64,000 nucleotides of DNA from Cohnella endophytica. Its GTDB lineage: Bacteria; Bacillota; Bacilli; Paenibacillales; Paenibacillaceae. Position 1 is the first letter of the stretch; every line of letters begins with the position of its first letter. The position numbers and the translations under genes are program-made. Below the pieces are notes generated by a model. It was not told the DNA's origin, did not search any database, and saw only the letters and a program-made list of their open reading frames with translations. The stretch covers positions 310,001-374,000 of the forward strand of contig NZ_RBZM01000001.1 in the NCBI RefSeq assembly GCF_003628305.1, read 5' to 3'. Positions 34,129-43,269 of the stretch are shown piece by piece.

Positions 34129-35010
34129 ATGAATAAAGCCTTAAGAAACCCTATGACTTATGCGTTCTTTATGTTGCCCGTCCTCGTGCTCTATGTCTTG
34201 TTTTTCATTTATCCGATGATCGATGCTTTCGCCAAAGGTTTTACGAAATGGAACGGCATCGGAACGCCTACGTTTAATGGGTTGAAAAACTTCGATAAAG
34301 CGCTTTCGGACGATAATTTTTGGCATTCCGTCAAAAACAACTGTTATTTCATCTTATTCTCGGTTTTCGTGCAAGTTCCGATCATCGTATTTCTCTCCTT
34401 ATTGATCAGCAATGTAAAAAAACTTAAGGGACTATACAAAACGGCCGTATTTATCCCCTCTGTCATGTCGACCGCGGTAGTCGGTATTTTGTGGAGTTTC
34501 ATCTACGAGCCAGATATCGGCTTATTTAATGTAATTTTGACGAAAATCGGACTTAATCCGGTTATGTGGTTATCCGAACCCAAATCGGCCATGATTTCAA
34601 TCTTGATTACGAATGCTTGGCAGTGGACGGGGTTCTACATTGTCATGGTTCTGGCCGCGATCTTATCGATTCCGCGGGAAATCGATGAAGCTGCCGTAAT
34701 CGATGGAGCTAACGGCTTTCAACGAGCCATCCGAATTACGATGCCTCTCATCATGCCCATTATTTCCGTAGTAATCATGCTCTCTATCGCTGGCGCAATG
34801 AAGGCGGCCGATATCGTTATCGTCATGACCAAGGGCGGTCCGGGTGGAGCAACGGACGTTATGGCAACCTATATGATCAAATACGGGATCACGAACGTGA
34901 AATATGGATACGGCAACGCGATCGCCGTGTTAATTTTCGTGTTCACTCTCATTCTTACGGCGTTGTATCAGTTATTGATTGCTAGAAGAAGCGAAAGGGT
35001 CGAATACTAA
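34129..35010 (+). CDS. Sugar ABC transporter permease (MalF/UgpA type)
   Basis: A 293-residue permease with six helices of the binding-protein-dependent type. The EAA loop reads EIDEAAVIDGANGFQRAIRITMPLI, which docks with the ATPase. The N-terminal stretch MTYAFFMLPVLVLYVLFFIYPM is the usual first helix. GGAGGTAACA precedes the ATG. The stop overlaps the next permease start (TAATG). Confidence 0.92.
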   Translation: MNKALRNPMTYAFFMLPVLVLYVLFFIYPMIDAFAKGFTKWNGIGTPTFNGLKNFDKALSDDNFWHSVKNNCYFILFSVFVQVPIIVFLSLLISNVKKLKGLYKTAVFIPSVMSTAVVGILWSFIYEPDIGLFNVILTKIGLNPVMWLSEPKSAMISILITNAWQWTGFYIVMVLAAILSIPREIDEAAVIDGANGFQRAIRITMPLIMPIISVVIMLSIAGAMKAADIVIVMTKGGPGGATDVMATYMIKYGITNVKYGYGNAIAVLIFVFTLILTALYQLLIARRSERVEY

Positions 35011-35843
35011 TGACGATAAGATCGATGAAAAAAAGTGTCAGTCACATTATTTTACTTGTCTACTTGATCGCGATCCTTTACCCGTTCCTGTTCGTTCTCT
35101 TTTCGTCAATTAAGTCGGATAATCAGGAGATTGCGAGCAATCCTTTCGGTCTGCCGTCCTCGTTTCATTTTGAAAATTATCGCGAAGCATGGGTAAATGC
35201 GAAAATAAGCGTGTACTTTTTTAATAGTTTGTATATCGCAACCCTTTGCTCGATCGCTACCATCCTCATTGCGTCCCTGGCGGCATTTGCGATTACGCGG
35301 ATGCGTTATTGGAAATTAAGCAAAGGAATGTTCCAATTTATATTGATCGGCATGCTCATTCCGGGAAATGCCTTACTGCTGCCGATTTACATATTGCTGA
35401 AAGACACCTCTATTCTAGGCACCCATCTTGCGCTAATTATCCCTTATACGGCCGGGGCCATTCCATTTACGGTTATTATATTGTCGGCGTTTATGCGTTC
35501 AATTCCAGGCGAGCTTGAAGAAGCATCCGTCATGGATGGTTTGAGCGCGGAGGGGATTTTCGCCAAAATTATTTTACCTATTACGGTTCCGGCATTGGTT
35601 ACCGTCTTTATTGTTAACTTCATCGGGAACTGGAACGAGTTTCTGATGGCGAATTACTTCATCTCCACGGATGAATTAAGGACTCTGCCTGTCGGAATGG
35701 TCGGTTTCCGCGATATCTATAATACGAATTATGCGCAAATGTCGGCGGGGATCGTATACAGCATCGTTCCGGTCATGATTATTTACGGCGTTTTGCAAAA
35801 ACAAATTATCGAAGGTTTAACCGCAGGCAGCGTAAAAGGCTGA
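35010..35843 (+). CDS. Sugar ABC transporter permease (MalG/UgpE type)
   Basis: A 277-residue partner permease with six helices and the EAA loop SIPGELEEASVMDGLSAEGIFAKIILPI. Together with the preceding gene and the binding protein it makes a carbohydrate importer. There is no ATPase gene in the operon; Firmicute sugar importers of this class commonly borrow a shared MsmX/MsmK ATPase, so that is the likely energy source. A terminator follows. Confidence 0.92.
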   Translation: MTIRSMKKSVSHIILLVYLIAILYPFLFVLFSSIKSDNQEIASNPFGLPSSFHFENYREAWVNAKISVYFFNSLYIATLCSIATILIASLAAFAITRMRYWKLSKGMFQFILIGMLIPGNALLLPIYILLKDTSILGTHLALIIPYTAGAIPFTVIILSAFMRSIPGELEEASVMDGLSAEGIFAKIILPITVPALVTVFIVNFIGNWNEFLMANYFISTDELRTLPVGMVGFRDIYNTNYAQMSAGIVYSIVPVMIIYGVLQKQIIEGLTAGSVKG

Positions 35844-35872
35844 TCTTTTCGGTTCACATTCGGGTTAATGAA

Positions 35873-35898
35873 GTCCGCGTATATCGCGGGCTTTTTTT
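35873..35898 (+). terminator. Rho-independent terminator of the sugar transporter operon
   Basis: GTCCGCG, loop TATAT, CGCGGGC followed by seven T residues. Confidence 0.9.
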
Positions 35899-36053
35899 GT
35901 TGATGATGATCTTATCATTTGTCGATGTCAAAAATTTGATCCGATTCCGGAAGCGGGTTAAGAAATATTTTATATTTGTAGTTTAATATTCTATTCGTGC
36001 CCGCAAAAATACAAAATTCCGTAGTAGAAAAGAAGTAACAGTAGGAGAGGGGA

Positions 36054-37271
36054 ATGGCTATGTCAACGATGTCGGCAAATCCAAACAAATTAAAAATTTT
36101 GCTTAGCAAAGTTCCGGAAGTTACGATTTTCTTCTGGATCATCAAGGTTTTATGCACCACGGTAGGAGAAACCTTTTCGGATTTCTTGAACGTCAACCTT
36201 GGATTAGGTTTATCTCTCACTACGGTTATTATGGGAATCGTATTTATTATCGTTTTGTTTCTTCAATTCAGAGCAACGAAATACTTTCCGGGCCTTTATT
36301 GGCTAACCGTCGTGCTCATCAGCGTATTCGGAACGCTCGTAACGGATAATTTGACGGACGGACTCGGTGTTCCACTTGAGACCAGCACGATCGTCTTCAG
36401 CGCATTATTAGGTTTAACTTTTCTTTTCTGGTATTTGAGTGAAAAAACGCTCTCCATACACTCGATATTCACCAGAAGGAGAGAAGCTTACTATTGGCTA
36501 ACGATACTGTTCACGTTCGCGCTTGGCACTGCCGTCGGCGATTTGTTTTCCGAACAGCTCGGGCTTGGGTATCTGAAGACCGGAATTACTGTCGTTATTA
36601 TTATTGCTGTCGTATTTGCGGCATGGAAATTGAAGCTCAATGAGATATTGGCGTTTTGGATTGTCTATATTCTCACTCGCCCGCTTGGAGCATCGCTAGG
36701 GGATTACCTGTCCCAGTCCAAAATAAACGGCGGTTTAGCATTGGGAGCAACCGTAACGAGTATCATTTTTCTTATCGCGATATTGGCGGTCATCGTTTTC
36801 CTTGTCGTAACCCGATTCGATATCCTTCCGAAAAATGAAGAGATATCGCCGAATCAAACGAACGGGAGCCGGAAGAACGTTTTGATTCAAACCATTGCTG
36901 CGCTGTGCATTTTCTTAGCCGTCGGGATAGGCGGGTATCAATATTGTAATCATAATATCGTTCCGCAAATCGATTCTTCGCAAACGACATTGAGCGGACA
37001 GTTAACGGATTTTATTCAGATTGAAACCGATATGTTGAATGCCGTAAACTCAAAGGACTTTACTTCGTTGAAAACTAGCGCTGACCAATTGGAGCATAAT
37101 TGGGACGTAACAGCGCCAAAGTTTAGAAAAATCGATTCAAAAACATGGACCCAAATCGATGGAACGATCGACGACGTATTAGCGGCAACTCGCGCAAAAA
37201 GTCCGAATGCGAGCAAATGCCAATCTGTCTTGAACGATTCGCTTAATGTCATTAACGAAGCTAACAAATGA
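36054..37271 (+). CDS. COG4705 (DUF347) membrane protein with C-terminal helical extension
   Basis: A 405-residue protein. Residues about 10-260 contain four copies of the COG4705 repeat, each opening with a version of K-V-P-E-V-T-x-F-W-I-x-K-x-L-x-T-T-x-G-E, where paired helices surround Thr, Gly and Glu/Asp residues. A further hydrophobic helix (about 273-293) leads to an external domain of about 110 residues (QLTDFIQIETDMLNAVNSKDFTSLKTSADQLEHNWD). Its pattern resembles the helical modules of the FTR1 permease and lipoprotein at 51.4-53.3 kb in this window. AGGAG is 6 nt before the ATG. The family is uncharacterised, with a transport role suspected; metal handling is my inference from the extension. 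Confidence 0.78.
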   Translation: MAMSTMSANPNKLKILLSKVPEVTIFFWIIKVLCTTVGETFSDFLNVNLGLGLSLTTVIMGIVFIIVLFLQFRATKYFPGLYWLTVVLISVFGTLVTDNLTDGLGVPLETSTIVFSALLGLTFLFWYLSEKTLSIHSIFTRRREAYYWLTILFTFALGTAVGDLFSEQLGLGYLKTGITVVIIIAVVFAAWKLKLNEILAFWIVYILTRPLGASLGDYLSQSKINGGLALGATVTSIIFLIAILAVIVFLVVTRFDILPKNEEISPNQTNGSRKNVLIQTIAALCIFLAVGIGGYQYCNHNIVPQIDSSQTTLSGQLTDFIQIETDMLNAVNSKDFTSLKTSADQLEHNWDVTAPKFRKIDSKTWTQIDGTIDDVLAATRAKSPNASKCQSVLNDSLNVINEANK

Positions 37272-37280
37272 TTGATTAAT

Positions 37281-37313
37281 AAATCCCGGCAGGATATCCT
37301 TGCCGGGATTTTT
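37281..37313 (+). terminator. Rho-independent terminator
   Basis: AAATCCCGGCA, loop of about nine bases, TGCCGGGATTT followed by TT. Confidence 0.9.
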
Positions 37314-37412
37314 GCTGCCCGATTGTTTGCTTATCCCATTCCGAGTATCCTGTCCACTAAAAGGGTATTATCATACTGAAAAAACTGAGAGTGGATATGG
37401 AGTGAGTGAGCG

Positions 37413-39131
37413 ATGGGAATTATGACGGCGGAGGACAATTCTAACCCGCAAGCAGGAGTAACTCAAAAAACGCTTGGTCAGTTCTTGTTCGATTGCCTGA
37501 AGTTAGAAGGCATTACCGAGATTTTCGGCGTTGCCGGAGACTATAATTTCACGCTGCTGGATACGTTGGAGCGGTATAATGGCGTCCGGTTTATCAGTGG
37601 ACGGAACGAATTGAATTCGGGATATGCGGCCGATGGCTACGCAAGAATCAGAAAAATGTCTGCTCTTATTACGACTTTCGGGGTTGGGGAGCTCAGCGCT
37701 TGTAATGCGATAGCAGGTGCTAACAGCGAGCATGTGCCGCTGATCCACATTGTAGGTGCGCCTCCCGAGATGGATCAAAAGAATCATAAATTGATGCATC
37801 ACACTCTGATGAATGGAAATTTCGAAGTCTTTCACGAAGTATATAAGCTGATTACGGCTTATACAGCCGTGCTTACGCCGGAAAACGCCAAGATTGAAAT
37901 TCCAACGGCAATTCGCATGGCAAAGGAAAAGAAAAAGCCGGTATATCTGGTTGTGGCCGATGACTTAGTGATTAAGCCGATCCTTTCTCGGATTGAGCCG
38001 GTACCGCAGCGTCCATCGTCCAATCTGAAAACCCTGCAAGCAGCGACGGATCATGTCCGAAAGTTATTAGAGCGTGCCCACCGGCCGGTCATTCTAGTTG
38101 ATGTCAAAACGATGCGCTTCGGCCTCGAGGCAGCTGTTCGGCAGTTGGCCGATGCTCTGAACGTACCAGTCGCGACAATGATGTTCGGTAAGGGTGCATT
38201 CGACGAAACCCATCCGAATTATATCGGGATGTACGAGGGTTCTTTCGGAAGTTCTAAAGTCCAAACCCTAGTAGGAAATGCAGACTGCGTCATTGCTGTC
38301 GGCATGATATGGGCGGATAATAACACCGGCAACTTCACCGCGAAGTTGAATCCGCTAGTGACAATCGATATTCAACCGGAGATGGTCAAGGTCGCGGAAG
38401 CGGATTATCCGAATGTGTTCGCAGCAGACATGCTGCTTGCGGTGCAGAAGGTTGGATACAAAGGCCAAGGCTTGGCGGAAAAAGCGACATTTCCGTACGA
38501 CCAAATAACCGGCAGTACCGAAAAACCGTTAACTGCGACCATTTACTATCCTCGTTTTCAGCAGATGCTGAAGGAGGGGGATATCGTCATCGCCGAGACC
38601 GGTACGTTCTACAACGGGATGGCACAGGTGAGAATGCCGCTGAATGTAACTTATATTGCGCAGGGCGGCTGGGAGGCCATCGGCTATGCCACGCCTTCTG
38701 CATTCGGTGCGTGTATCGCCGCGCCGGATCGGCGGGTGCTCTTATTTACGGGGGACGGCTCTTTGCAGCTCACGGCCCAAGAAATCAGTTCCATGCTCTA
38801 TTATGGATGCAAGCCCATTATCTTCATTTTGAACAATGATGGGTATACGATCGAGAAATATTTAAATGTCAAAACAGAGGATCAGCAATATAACAAAATA
38901 CCGCGCTGGTCATACGCCAAGCTGGCCGAAGCTTTTGGGGGCGACGCGTTTGCTGTAACTGTTCGGACTTATGGAGAACTTGATCAGGCGATATCCCAAG
39001 CTGAGAAGGAACGTGTAAATAGACTCTGTATCATTGAAATGATCGCCGCGGATCCCATGGACGCACCCGAAAATATGCGCCGGATGCGCGATTATTTGGA
39101 GATACAGGAGAAGCAGCGAAGCCAGAATTAG
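37413..39131 (+). CDS. Thiamine-diphosphate 2-oxo acid decarboxylase (pyruvate/indolepyruvate type)
   Basis: A 572-residue enzyme of the PDC/IPDC/KdcA family, converting a 2-oxo acid to the aldehyde and CO2. The catalytic glutamate lies in GRNELNSGYAADGYAR, the active-site His pair in KLMHHTLMNG, and the ThDP/Mg motif is GDGSLQLTAQEISSMLYYGCKPIIFILNNDGYT. Length and all three domains are normal. GGAG lies about 10 nt before the ATG. Substrate choice among pyruvate, phenylpyruvate, indolepyruvate or branched-chain keto acids cannot be read by eye. It is a single gene followed directly by an unrelated ArsR promoter. Confidence 0.9.
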   Translation: MGIMTAEDNSNPQAGVTQKTLGQFLFDCLKLEGITEIFGVAGDYNFTLLDTLERYNGVRFISGRNELNSGYAADGYARIRKMSALITTFGVGELSACNAIAGANSEHVPLIHIVGAPPEMDQKNHKLMHHTLMNGNFEVFHEVYKLITAYTAVLTPENAKIEIPTAIRMAKEKKKPVYLVVADDLVIKPILSRIEPVPQRPSSNLKTLQAATDHVRKLLERAHRPVILVDVKTMRFGLEAAVRQLADALNVPVATMMFGKGAFDETHPNYIGMYEGSFGSSKVQTLVGNADCVIAVGMIWADNNTGNFTAKLNPLVTIDIQPEMVKVAEADYPNVFAADMLLAVQKVGYKGQGLAEKATFPYDQITGSTEKPLTATIYYPRFQQMLKEGDIVIAETGTFYNGMAQVRMPLNVTYIAQGGWEAIGYATPSAFGACIAAPDRRVLLFTGDGSLQLTAQEISSMLYYGCKPIIFILNNDGYTIEKYLNVKTEDQQYNKIPRWSYAKLAEAFGGDAFAVTVRTYGELDQAISQAEKERVNRLCIIEMIAADPMDAPENMRRMRDYLEIQEKQRSQN

Positions 39132-39134
39132 GCG

Positions 39135-39184
39135 TTGACACGACACCAAATGGTGGCCTATAATCAAAGCGTCACTAAATGGTG
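39135..39184 (+). promoter_or_regulatory. Sigma-A promoter with twin ArsR-type operators
   Basis: TTGACA (39135-39140), 18-bp spacer, TATAAT (39159-39164). An inverted repeat CACCA-AA-TGGTG (39144-39155) fills the spacer and a near copy, CACTA-AA-TGGTG (39173-39184), lies just downstream of the start point. The pair probably binds the ArsR protein encoded next, giving autoregulation. Confidence 0.85.
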
Positions 39185-39211
39185 TCCTAATCCTAATTAG
39201 GAGAGGGTGTT

Positions 39212-39541
39212 GTGAGCGAGAACAACCAGTTGCGAGATGTATATGACGCGATTGCAGATCCAACTAGACGCCGGCTGATTCGACTGTTAGCAGAGGCGGA
39301 GGAGATACCGCTTCATGAGTTGACGTCGCAGTTTCAAATGGGCCGTACGGCGGTATCCAAGCATTTGACGATCCTGAAAGAAGCAGGATTGGTACTTGAC
39401 CGAAAAGTCGGAAGAGAAACACGATATAGCCTAAACGCCTCTCCACTTAGAGAAATTCAAGATTGGGTGGCTTTCTACAGCAAGTTTTGGGGTACGAACA
39501 TGTTGCGCTTAAACCAACTATTAGAGGAGGAAGATGAATGA
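39212..39541 (+). CDS. ArsR-family winged-helix repressor
   Basis: A 109-residue transcription factor with the ArsR/SmtB fold: AIADPTRRRLIRLL at the first helices, then recognition helix GRTAVSKHLTILKEAGLV and wing KVGRETRYSLN. It lacks the Cys or His metal-site motifs of metal sensors, matching the subgroup paired with SRPBCC proteins. GTG start with AGGAGAGGG upstream. Its stop overlaps the next gene (ATGA). It likely represses its own operon through the twin repeats. Confidence 0.9.
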   Translation: MSENNQLRDVYDAIADPTRRRLIRLLAEAEEIPLHELTSQFQMGRTAVSKHLTILKEAGLVLDRKVGRETRYSLNASPLREIQDWVAFYSKFWGTNMLRLNQLLEEEDE

Positions 39542-39936
39542 GTTCAACATTAACTTTGGATTTTCAGTACACGACTTCGATCGAGAAGCTTTGGTCCGCA
39601 TTAACCGATCCAAGCAAGCTTGCCAAGTGGACCATGGAAAATGATTTTAAGCCCGTCGTTGGGCACCGTTTTCAGTTTCGTATGCAGCCGACCGAAGGGT
39701 GGAGCGGAGTTATTGACTGCGAAGTGCTAATCGTGGATGAACCAAACAAGTTGTCCTATACTTGGGGCAGCTTAGGGGAGAATAATACGGTCACTTGGAC
39801 GCTGCAGGATCAAGGGGACGGCAAGGTTAATCTTCATCTCGAGCAAGCCGGAATCACGAATCCGCAGGCTCTTGGCGGCGCTAAATATGGCTGGACAAAT
39901 ATGTGCGGCCAGTTGAATAAGGTATTGGATCAGTAA
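39538..39936 (+). CDS. SRPBCC/AHSA1 domain protein
   Basis: A 132-residue START-like (AHSA1, activator of Hsp90 ATPase homologue 1-like) protein. FQYTTSIEKLWSALTDPSKLAKWTMENDFKP and the C-terminal helix TNMCGQLNKVLDQ are typical. These small proteins form a hydrophobic cavity for an unknown ligand and are commonly encoded with an ArsR partner, as here. Translationally coupled to the repressor by a 4-nt overlap. Confidence 0.88.
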   Translation: MSSTLTLDFQYTTSIEKLWSALTDPSKLAKWTMENDFKPVVGHRFQFRMQPTEGWSGVIDCEVLIVDEPNKLSYTWGSLGENNTVTWTLQDQGDGKVNLHLEQAGITNPQALGGAKYGWTNMCGQLNKVLDQ

Positions 39937-40086
39937 CCGCATTCGGCACGATATTGGAAAAGCCCAACATCATTAAACAGATTACTTAATGGCATTTATT
40001 GTCCATCTAGTGATCTGTTTTTACACGAAAGTCGGCTTTATCTGATTACCGATGAGGATCTTAATACATGTAAAGGAAGGTATCTA

Positions 40087-42333
40087 ATGACCCAGGAATA
40101 TATAGAAATCCGCGGCGCCCGGGAAAATAACCTTAAAGATGTATCCTTGCGCATTCCCAAGCGCAAAATCACCATTTTTACCGGGGTATCCGGGTCCGGC
40201 AAATCCTCGATCGTCTTCGATACGATCGCCGCGGAGTCGACGCGATTGTTGAATGAGAACTTCAGCATGTTCGTGCGCAATTTCTTGCCTCGCATTCCGC
40301 AGCCGGCTGCGGACGCGATCGAGAACCTGAGCATGGCCGTTATCGTGGATCAGAAACGTCTGGGCGGCGGTTCCCATTCCACGATGGGTACGATTACCGA
40401 TATTTCTCCGATTCTCCGGCTTCTTTTTTCCAGAGTAGGTCATCCCCATGTCGGACCGGTGAACCTATTCTCGTTCAACGATCCGCAAGGCATGTGTCCC
40501 GAGTGTAACGGACTCGGCCGCAGGCTAGGCGTCGATATGGGCAAGGCGGTGGACATGTCGAAGTCCCTAAACGAAGGGGCTATTTTACTGCCCGGTTATA
40601 CGCCGAACGGCTGGGAGTGGAATATGGTCGTGCAGTCGGGTTCCTTCGATCTTGATAAGAAGCTGAGCGATTATTCGAACGAGGAAATCGAGCAGTTATT
40701 GTACGCCAAGGCGAGGAAAGTCGAAATGGATTTCGCCGGGAAGGCCATGAATATTACGGTGGAAGGCGTCATCGAGAAGTTCACCAACAAGTACATCAAA
40801 CAAGATGTGAAGGCGAAATCCGACCGCACGCAACAAACCGTTGCGCCTTACATGACCGAGGGTCCCTGTACCAGTTGCCGCGGCGCAAGACTCAGTCAAG
40901 CCGCGCTGGGCTGCAAGATCAACGGACGCAACATCGCGGAGCTCTCTTCCATGGAGGTCGGACAGCTCATTCGCGTCGTTCGGGAGATCGACGATCCCGT
41001 CGCTGCCCCGGTCGTCAAATCACTGACGGAGCGGTTGCAGCATTTGGTGGACATCGGACTGGACTACCTGACGCTTGACCGCGAGACGGATACTTTATCC
41101 GGCGGCGAGTCGCAGCGCGTCAAAATGGTGAAGCACCTGAGCGGCAGTCTGGTAGATGTCACGTACATCTTCGATGAGCCCAGCATCGGCTTGCATCCCC
41201 GCGATGTACACCGGTTGAATGAACTGCTTCGGAAGCTGTGCGATAAGGGGAATACCGTGATCGTCGTTGAGCATGATCCTGACGTGATCAAGTTGGCGGA
41301 TCATATCGTTGACGTCGGGCCTCACGCCGGTAGTCACGGCGGCACAATCGTATACGAAGGAAGTTTCCAGGGTTTGCTGGAGTCAGGTACGCTGACAGGA
41401 AACCATATGAAGCGGCCGCTCCAGCTGAAGCACGATTTCAGGAAGCCAACCGGCAAGTTATCCATCCAGGATGCCTCGCTCCATAACCTCCGGAACGTGA
41501 GCGTAGATGTTCCAACCGGCGTACTTACGGTCGTGACGGGTGTTGCCGGCTCGGGCAAGAGTACGCTGATTAACGACGTATTCCTCGGGCAACATCCGGA
41601 TGCGATCGTCATCGACCAATCGGCGATCGGCGTGTCCACGCGTTCGAATCCCGCGACCTACACGGGCATTATGGACGACGTGCGCAAGGCGTTCGCTTCC
41701 GCGAACAAGGTCAACCAAGGCTTGTTCAGCTTCAACTCCAAAGGAGCTTGCGAGAACTGCCAAGGGCAAGGCGTTATCTCTATCGACCTTTCCTTCTTAG
41801 ACAGCGTGGAGTTACCGTGCGAAGTCTGCGGAGGCAGACGGTTCAAGGAAGAGGTGCTCGCCTACAAGCTGAACGACAAATCCATCGCGGATGTGCTGGA
41901 GATGACCGTGGAACAGGCATTGGATTTTTTCCAACTCAAGGAAGTCGTTCGCAAGCTTCAGTCGATGAGCGACGTGGGACTGAACTATATTACGCTTGGC
42001 CAGCCGCTCAGCACGTTGTCAGGCGGGGAATGCCAACGCATCAAGCTGGCAAGCGAACTGCATAAGAAGGGCAGTATCTACGTAATGGACGAGCCGACTA
42101 CCGGGCTGCATATGTCGGATATCGGCCACCTTGTGGAAATCATGAACCGCCTCGTCGATACCGGTAATACGGTAATCGTCATCGAGCACAACCTCGAAGT
42201 GATCAGTCAAGCGGACTGGATCATCGACATGGGACCGGACGGAGGCAGCAAAGGCGGTCAGGTGGTGTTCGAGGGCACGCCTTCGCAGATTATCGATACT
42301 GAGCAATCGATCACGGGAAAATACTTGAAGTAA
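40087..42333 (+). CDS. UvrA-like ABC protein (UvrA2/DrrC class, short form)
   Basis: A 748-residue tandem ABC protein of the excinuclease A family. Both Walker A motifs (GVSGSGKSS near residue 34, GVAGSGKST near residue 477) and both signature/Walker B sets (TLSGGESQRV with IFDEPSIGLHP; TLSGGECQRI with VMDEPTTGLH) are intact. Cys zinc modules remain (CPECNGLG; CENCQGQG with CEVCGGRR). It is nearly 200 residues shorter than housekeeping UvrA (about 940-960), consistent with loss of the UvrB-binding part. Such short UvrAs are linked to drug tolerance or alternative DNA damage recognition. No uvrB is nearby. GGAAGG precedes the ATG. Confidence 0.88.
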   Translation: MTQEYIEIRGARENNLKDVSLRIPKRKITIFTGVSGSGKSSIVFDTIAAESTRLLNENFSMFVRNFLPRIPQPAADAIENLSMAVIVDQKRLGGGSHSTMGTITDISPILRLLFSRVGHPHVGPVNLFSFNDPQGMCPECNGLGRRLGVDMGKAVDMSKSLNEGAILLPGYTPNGWEWNMVVQSGSFDLDKKLSDYSNEEIEQLLYAKARKVEMDFAGKAMNITVEGVIEKFTNKYIKQDVKAKSDRTQQTVAPYMTEGPCTSCRGARLSQAALGCKINGRNIAELSSMEVGQLIRVVREIDDPVAAPVVKSLTERLQHLVDIGLDYLTLDRETDTLSGGESQRVKMVKHLSGSLVDVTYIFDEPSIGLHPRDVHRLNELLRKLCDKGNTVIVVEHDPDVIKLADHIVDVGPHAGSHGGTIVYEGSFQGLLESGTLTGNHMKRPLQLKHDFRKPTGKLSIQDASLHNLRNVSVDVPTGVLTVVTGVAGSGKSTLINDVFLGQHPDAIVIDQSAIGVSTRSNPATYTGIMDDVRKAFASANKVNQGLFSFNSKGACENCQGQGVISIDLSFLDSVELPCEVCGGRRFKEEVLAYKLNDKSIADVLEMTVEQALDFFQLKEVVRKLQSMSDVGLNYITLGQPLSTLSGGECQRIKLASELHKKGSIYVMDEPTTGLHMSDIGHLVEIMNRLVDTGNTVIVIEHNLEVISQADWIIDMGPDGGSKGGQVVFEGTPSQIIDTEQSITGKYLK

Positions 42334-42368
42334 TCCATCTAATCCTCTTTAAGAGGAAGGAGAACCTC

Positions 42369-42737
42369 ATGACTATCATTTTTGTTATTTTACAAAGTTT
42401 TCTGATCGTCTCCATGACCTTTGGCGGCGTAACCAAGCTTACTGGCTCGAAAAACTTCGTTGAGATGTTCGATTCGCTTAAACTGCCGCAATGGTTTCGA
42501 GTCGTTACGGGGTTCGTTCAACTTACCGGGGCAGCCGGACTTGTCGTCGGATACTGGTATCCGGCAGTAGCCGCATGGGCAGGCATTTGGATTGGCATCA
42601 CGATGCTGGTAGCATTCCTTTCGCATCTTAGAGTCAAGCATCCTGTCGGACAAGCGATACCTGCCTTAGTGATCACATTGATTGCAGCCGCTTTGGTTGT
42701 CGTATTTGTATATGGAATGTCGTGTTCCTTAACCTAA
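42369..42737 (+). CDS. DoxX family membrane protein
   Basis: A 122-residue four-helix membrane protein. The opening (SFLIVSMTFGGVTKLTGSKNFVEMFDSLKLPQWF) is the DoxX/DoxD-like signature of a first helix, a G-x-x-K-L-x-x motif and a short amphipathic loop. Such proteins are linked to redox or thiosulfate:quinone chemistry but most are uncharacterised. AAGGAGAACCTC precedes the ATG. It lies 35 nt after the UvrA-like gene and probably shares its transcript up to the terminator. Confidence 0.85.
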   Translation: MTIIFVILQSFLIVSMTFGGVTKLTGSKNFVEMFDSLKLPQWFRVVTGFVQLTGAAGLVVGYWYPAVAAWAGIWIGITMLVAFLSHLRVKHPVGQAIPALVITLIAAALVVVFVYGMSCSLT

Positions 42738-42752
42738 CAATGTGAAATAAAA

Positions 42753-42785
42753 GTAGGGACATCCATAGTGGATGTCCCTACTTTG
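42753..42785. terminator. Bidirectional terminator between DoxX and ybaK genes
   Basis: GTAGGGACATCCA, loop TAG, TGGATGTCCCTAC flanked by A-rich sequence upstream and TTTG downstream; perfect 13-bp stem between convergent genes. Confidence 0.88.
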
Positions 42786-42795
42786 CGTAGTTTTA

Positions 42796-43269
42796 CTAGA
42801 GTGTGATCGCCACAAAGCGTGCCGATACTTGTTCGGCAAGACGTGCGGGTTCGATCTCCATTTGCAGGCCAATCCTGCCCGCGCTGACAAGCATCGTTGG
42901 CAAGTCTTTGGCGCTCGTATCGATGAAAGTCGGATACAGTTTCTTCATCCCTACAGGCGAACAGCCTCCGCGTATATACCCGGTCCTTTGTTGCAGCTCC
43001 TTGACAGGGAGCATCTCGATTTTTTTCGCTCCCGCTGCTTTGGCCGCAAGCTTCAGATCTAGCTCTTCCGCTACAGGGATAAGGAAGACAAACAAATTCG
43101 CCCCCTGATGGGCGACGAGCGTCTTGAATACGATTTCCGGCGGTTTGCCGATTTTCTCCGCTACGGCAACTCCGTGAATTTTACCGTCTTCATTATCATA
43201 GATCATGATATTATACGGAATGTTTGACTTGTCCAGCATCCGCATCGCATTCGTTTTCGTTTCAGCCAT
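42796..43269 (-). CDS. ybaK: Cys-tRNA(Pro)/Cys-tRNA(Cys) deacylase YbaK
   Basis: A 157-residue protein of the YbaK/EbsC family that hydrolyses Cys-tRNA(Pro) misacylated by prolyl-tRNA synthetase. Family features are the catalytic-lysine region IVFKTLVAHQG, GAKKIEMLPVKELQQRTGYIRGGCSPVGMKK and the C-terminal AGRIGLQMEI. Full length. GGAG lies 8 nt before the ATG. Confidence 0.92.
   Translation of the reverse strand: MAETKTNAMRMLDKSNIPYNIMIYDNEDGKIHGVAVAEKIGKPPEIVFKTLVAHQGANLFVFLIPVAEELDLKLAAKAAGAKKIEMLPVKELQQRTGYIRGGCSPVGMKKLYPTFIDTSAKDLPTMLVSAGRIGLQMEIEPARLAEQVSARFVAITL

Noticed and set aside
36054..37271. Complete iron transporter assignment for the COG4705 protein.
   Set aside because: It lacks REx-x-E motifs; only the C-terminal tail hints at a link to FTR1, so function is left open.
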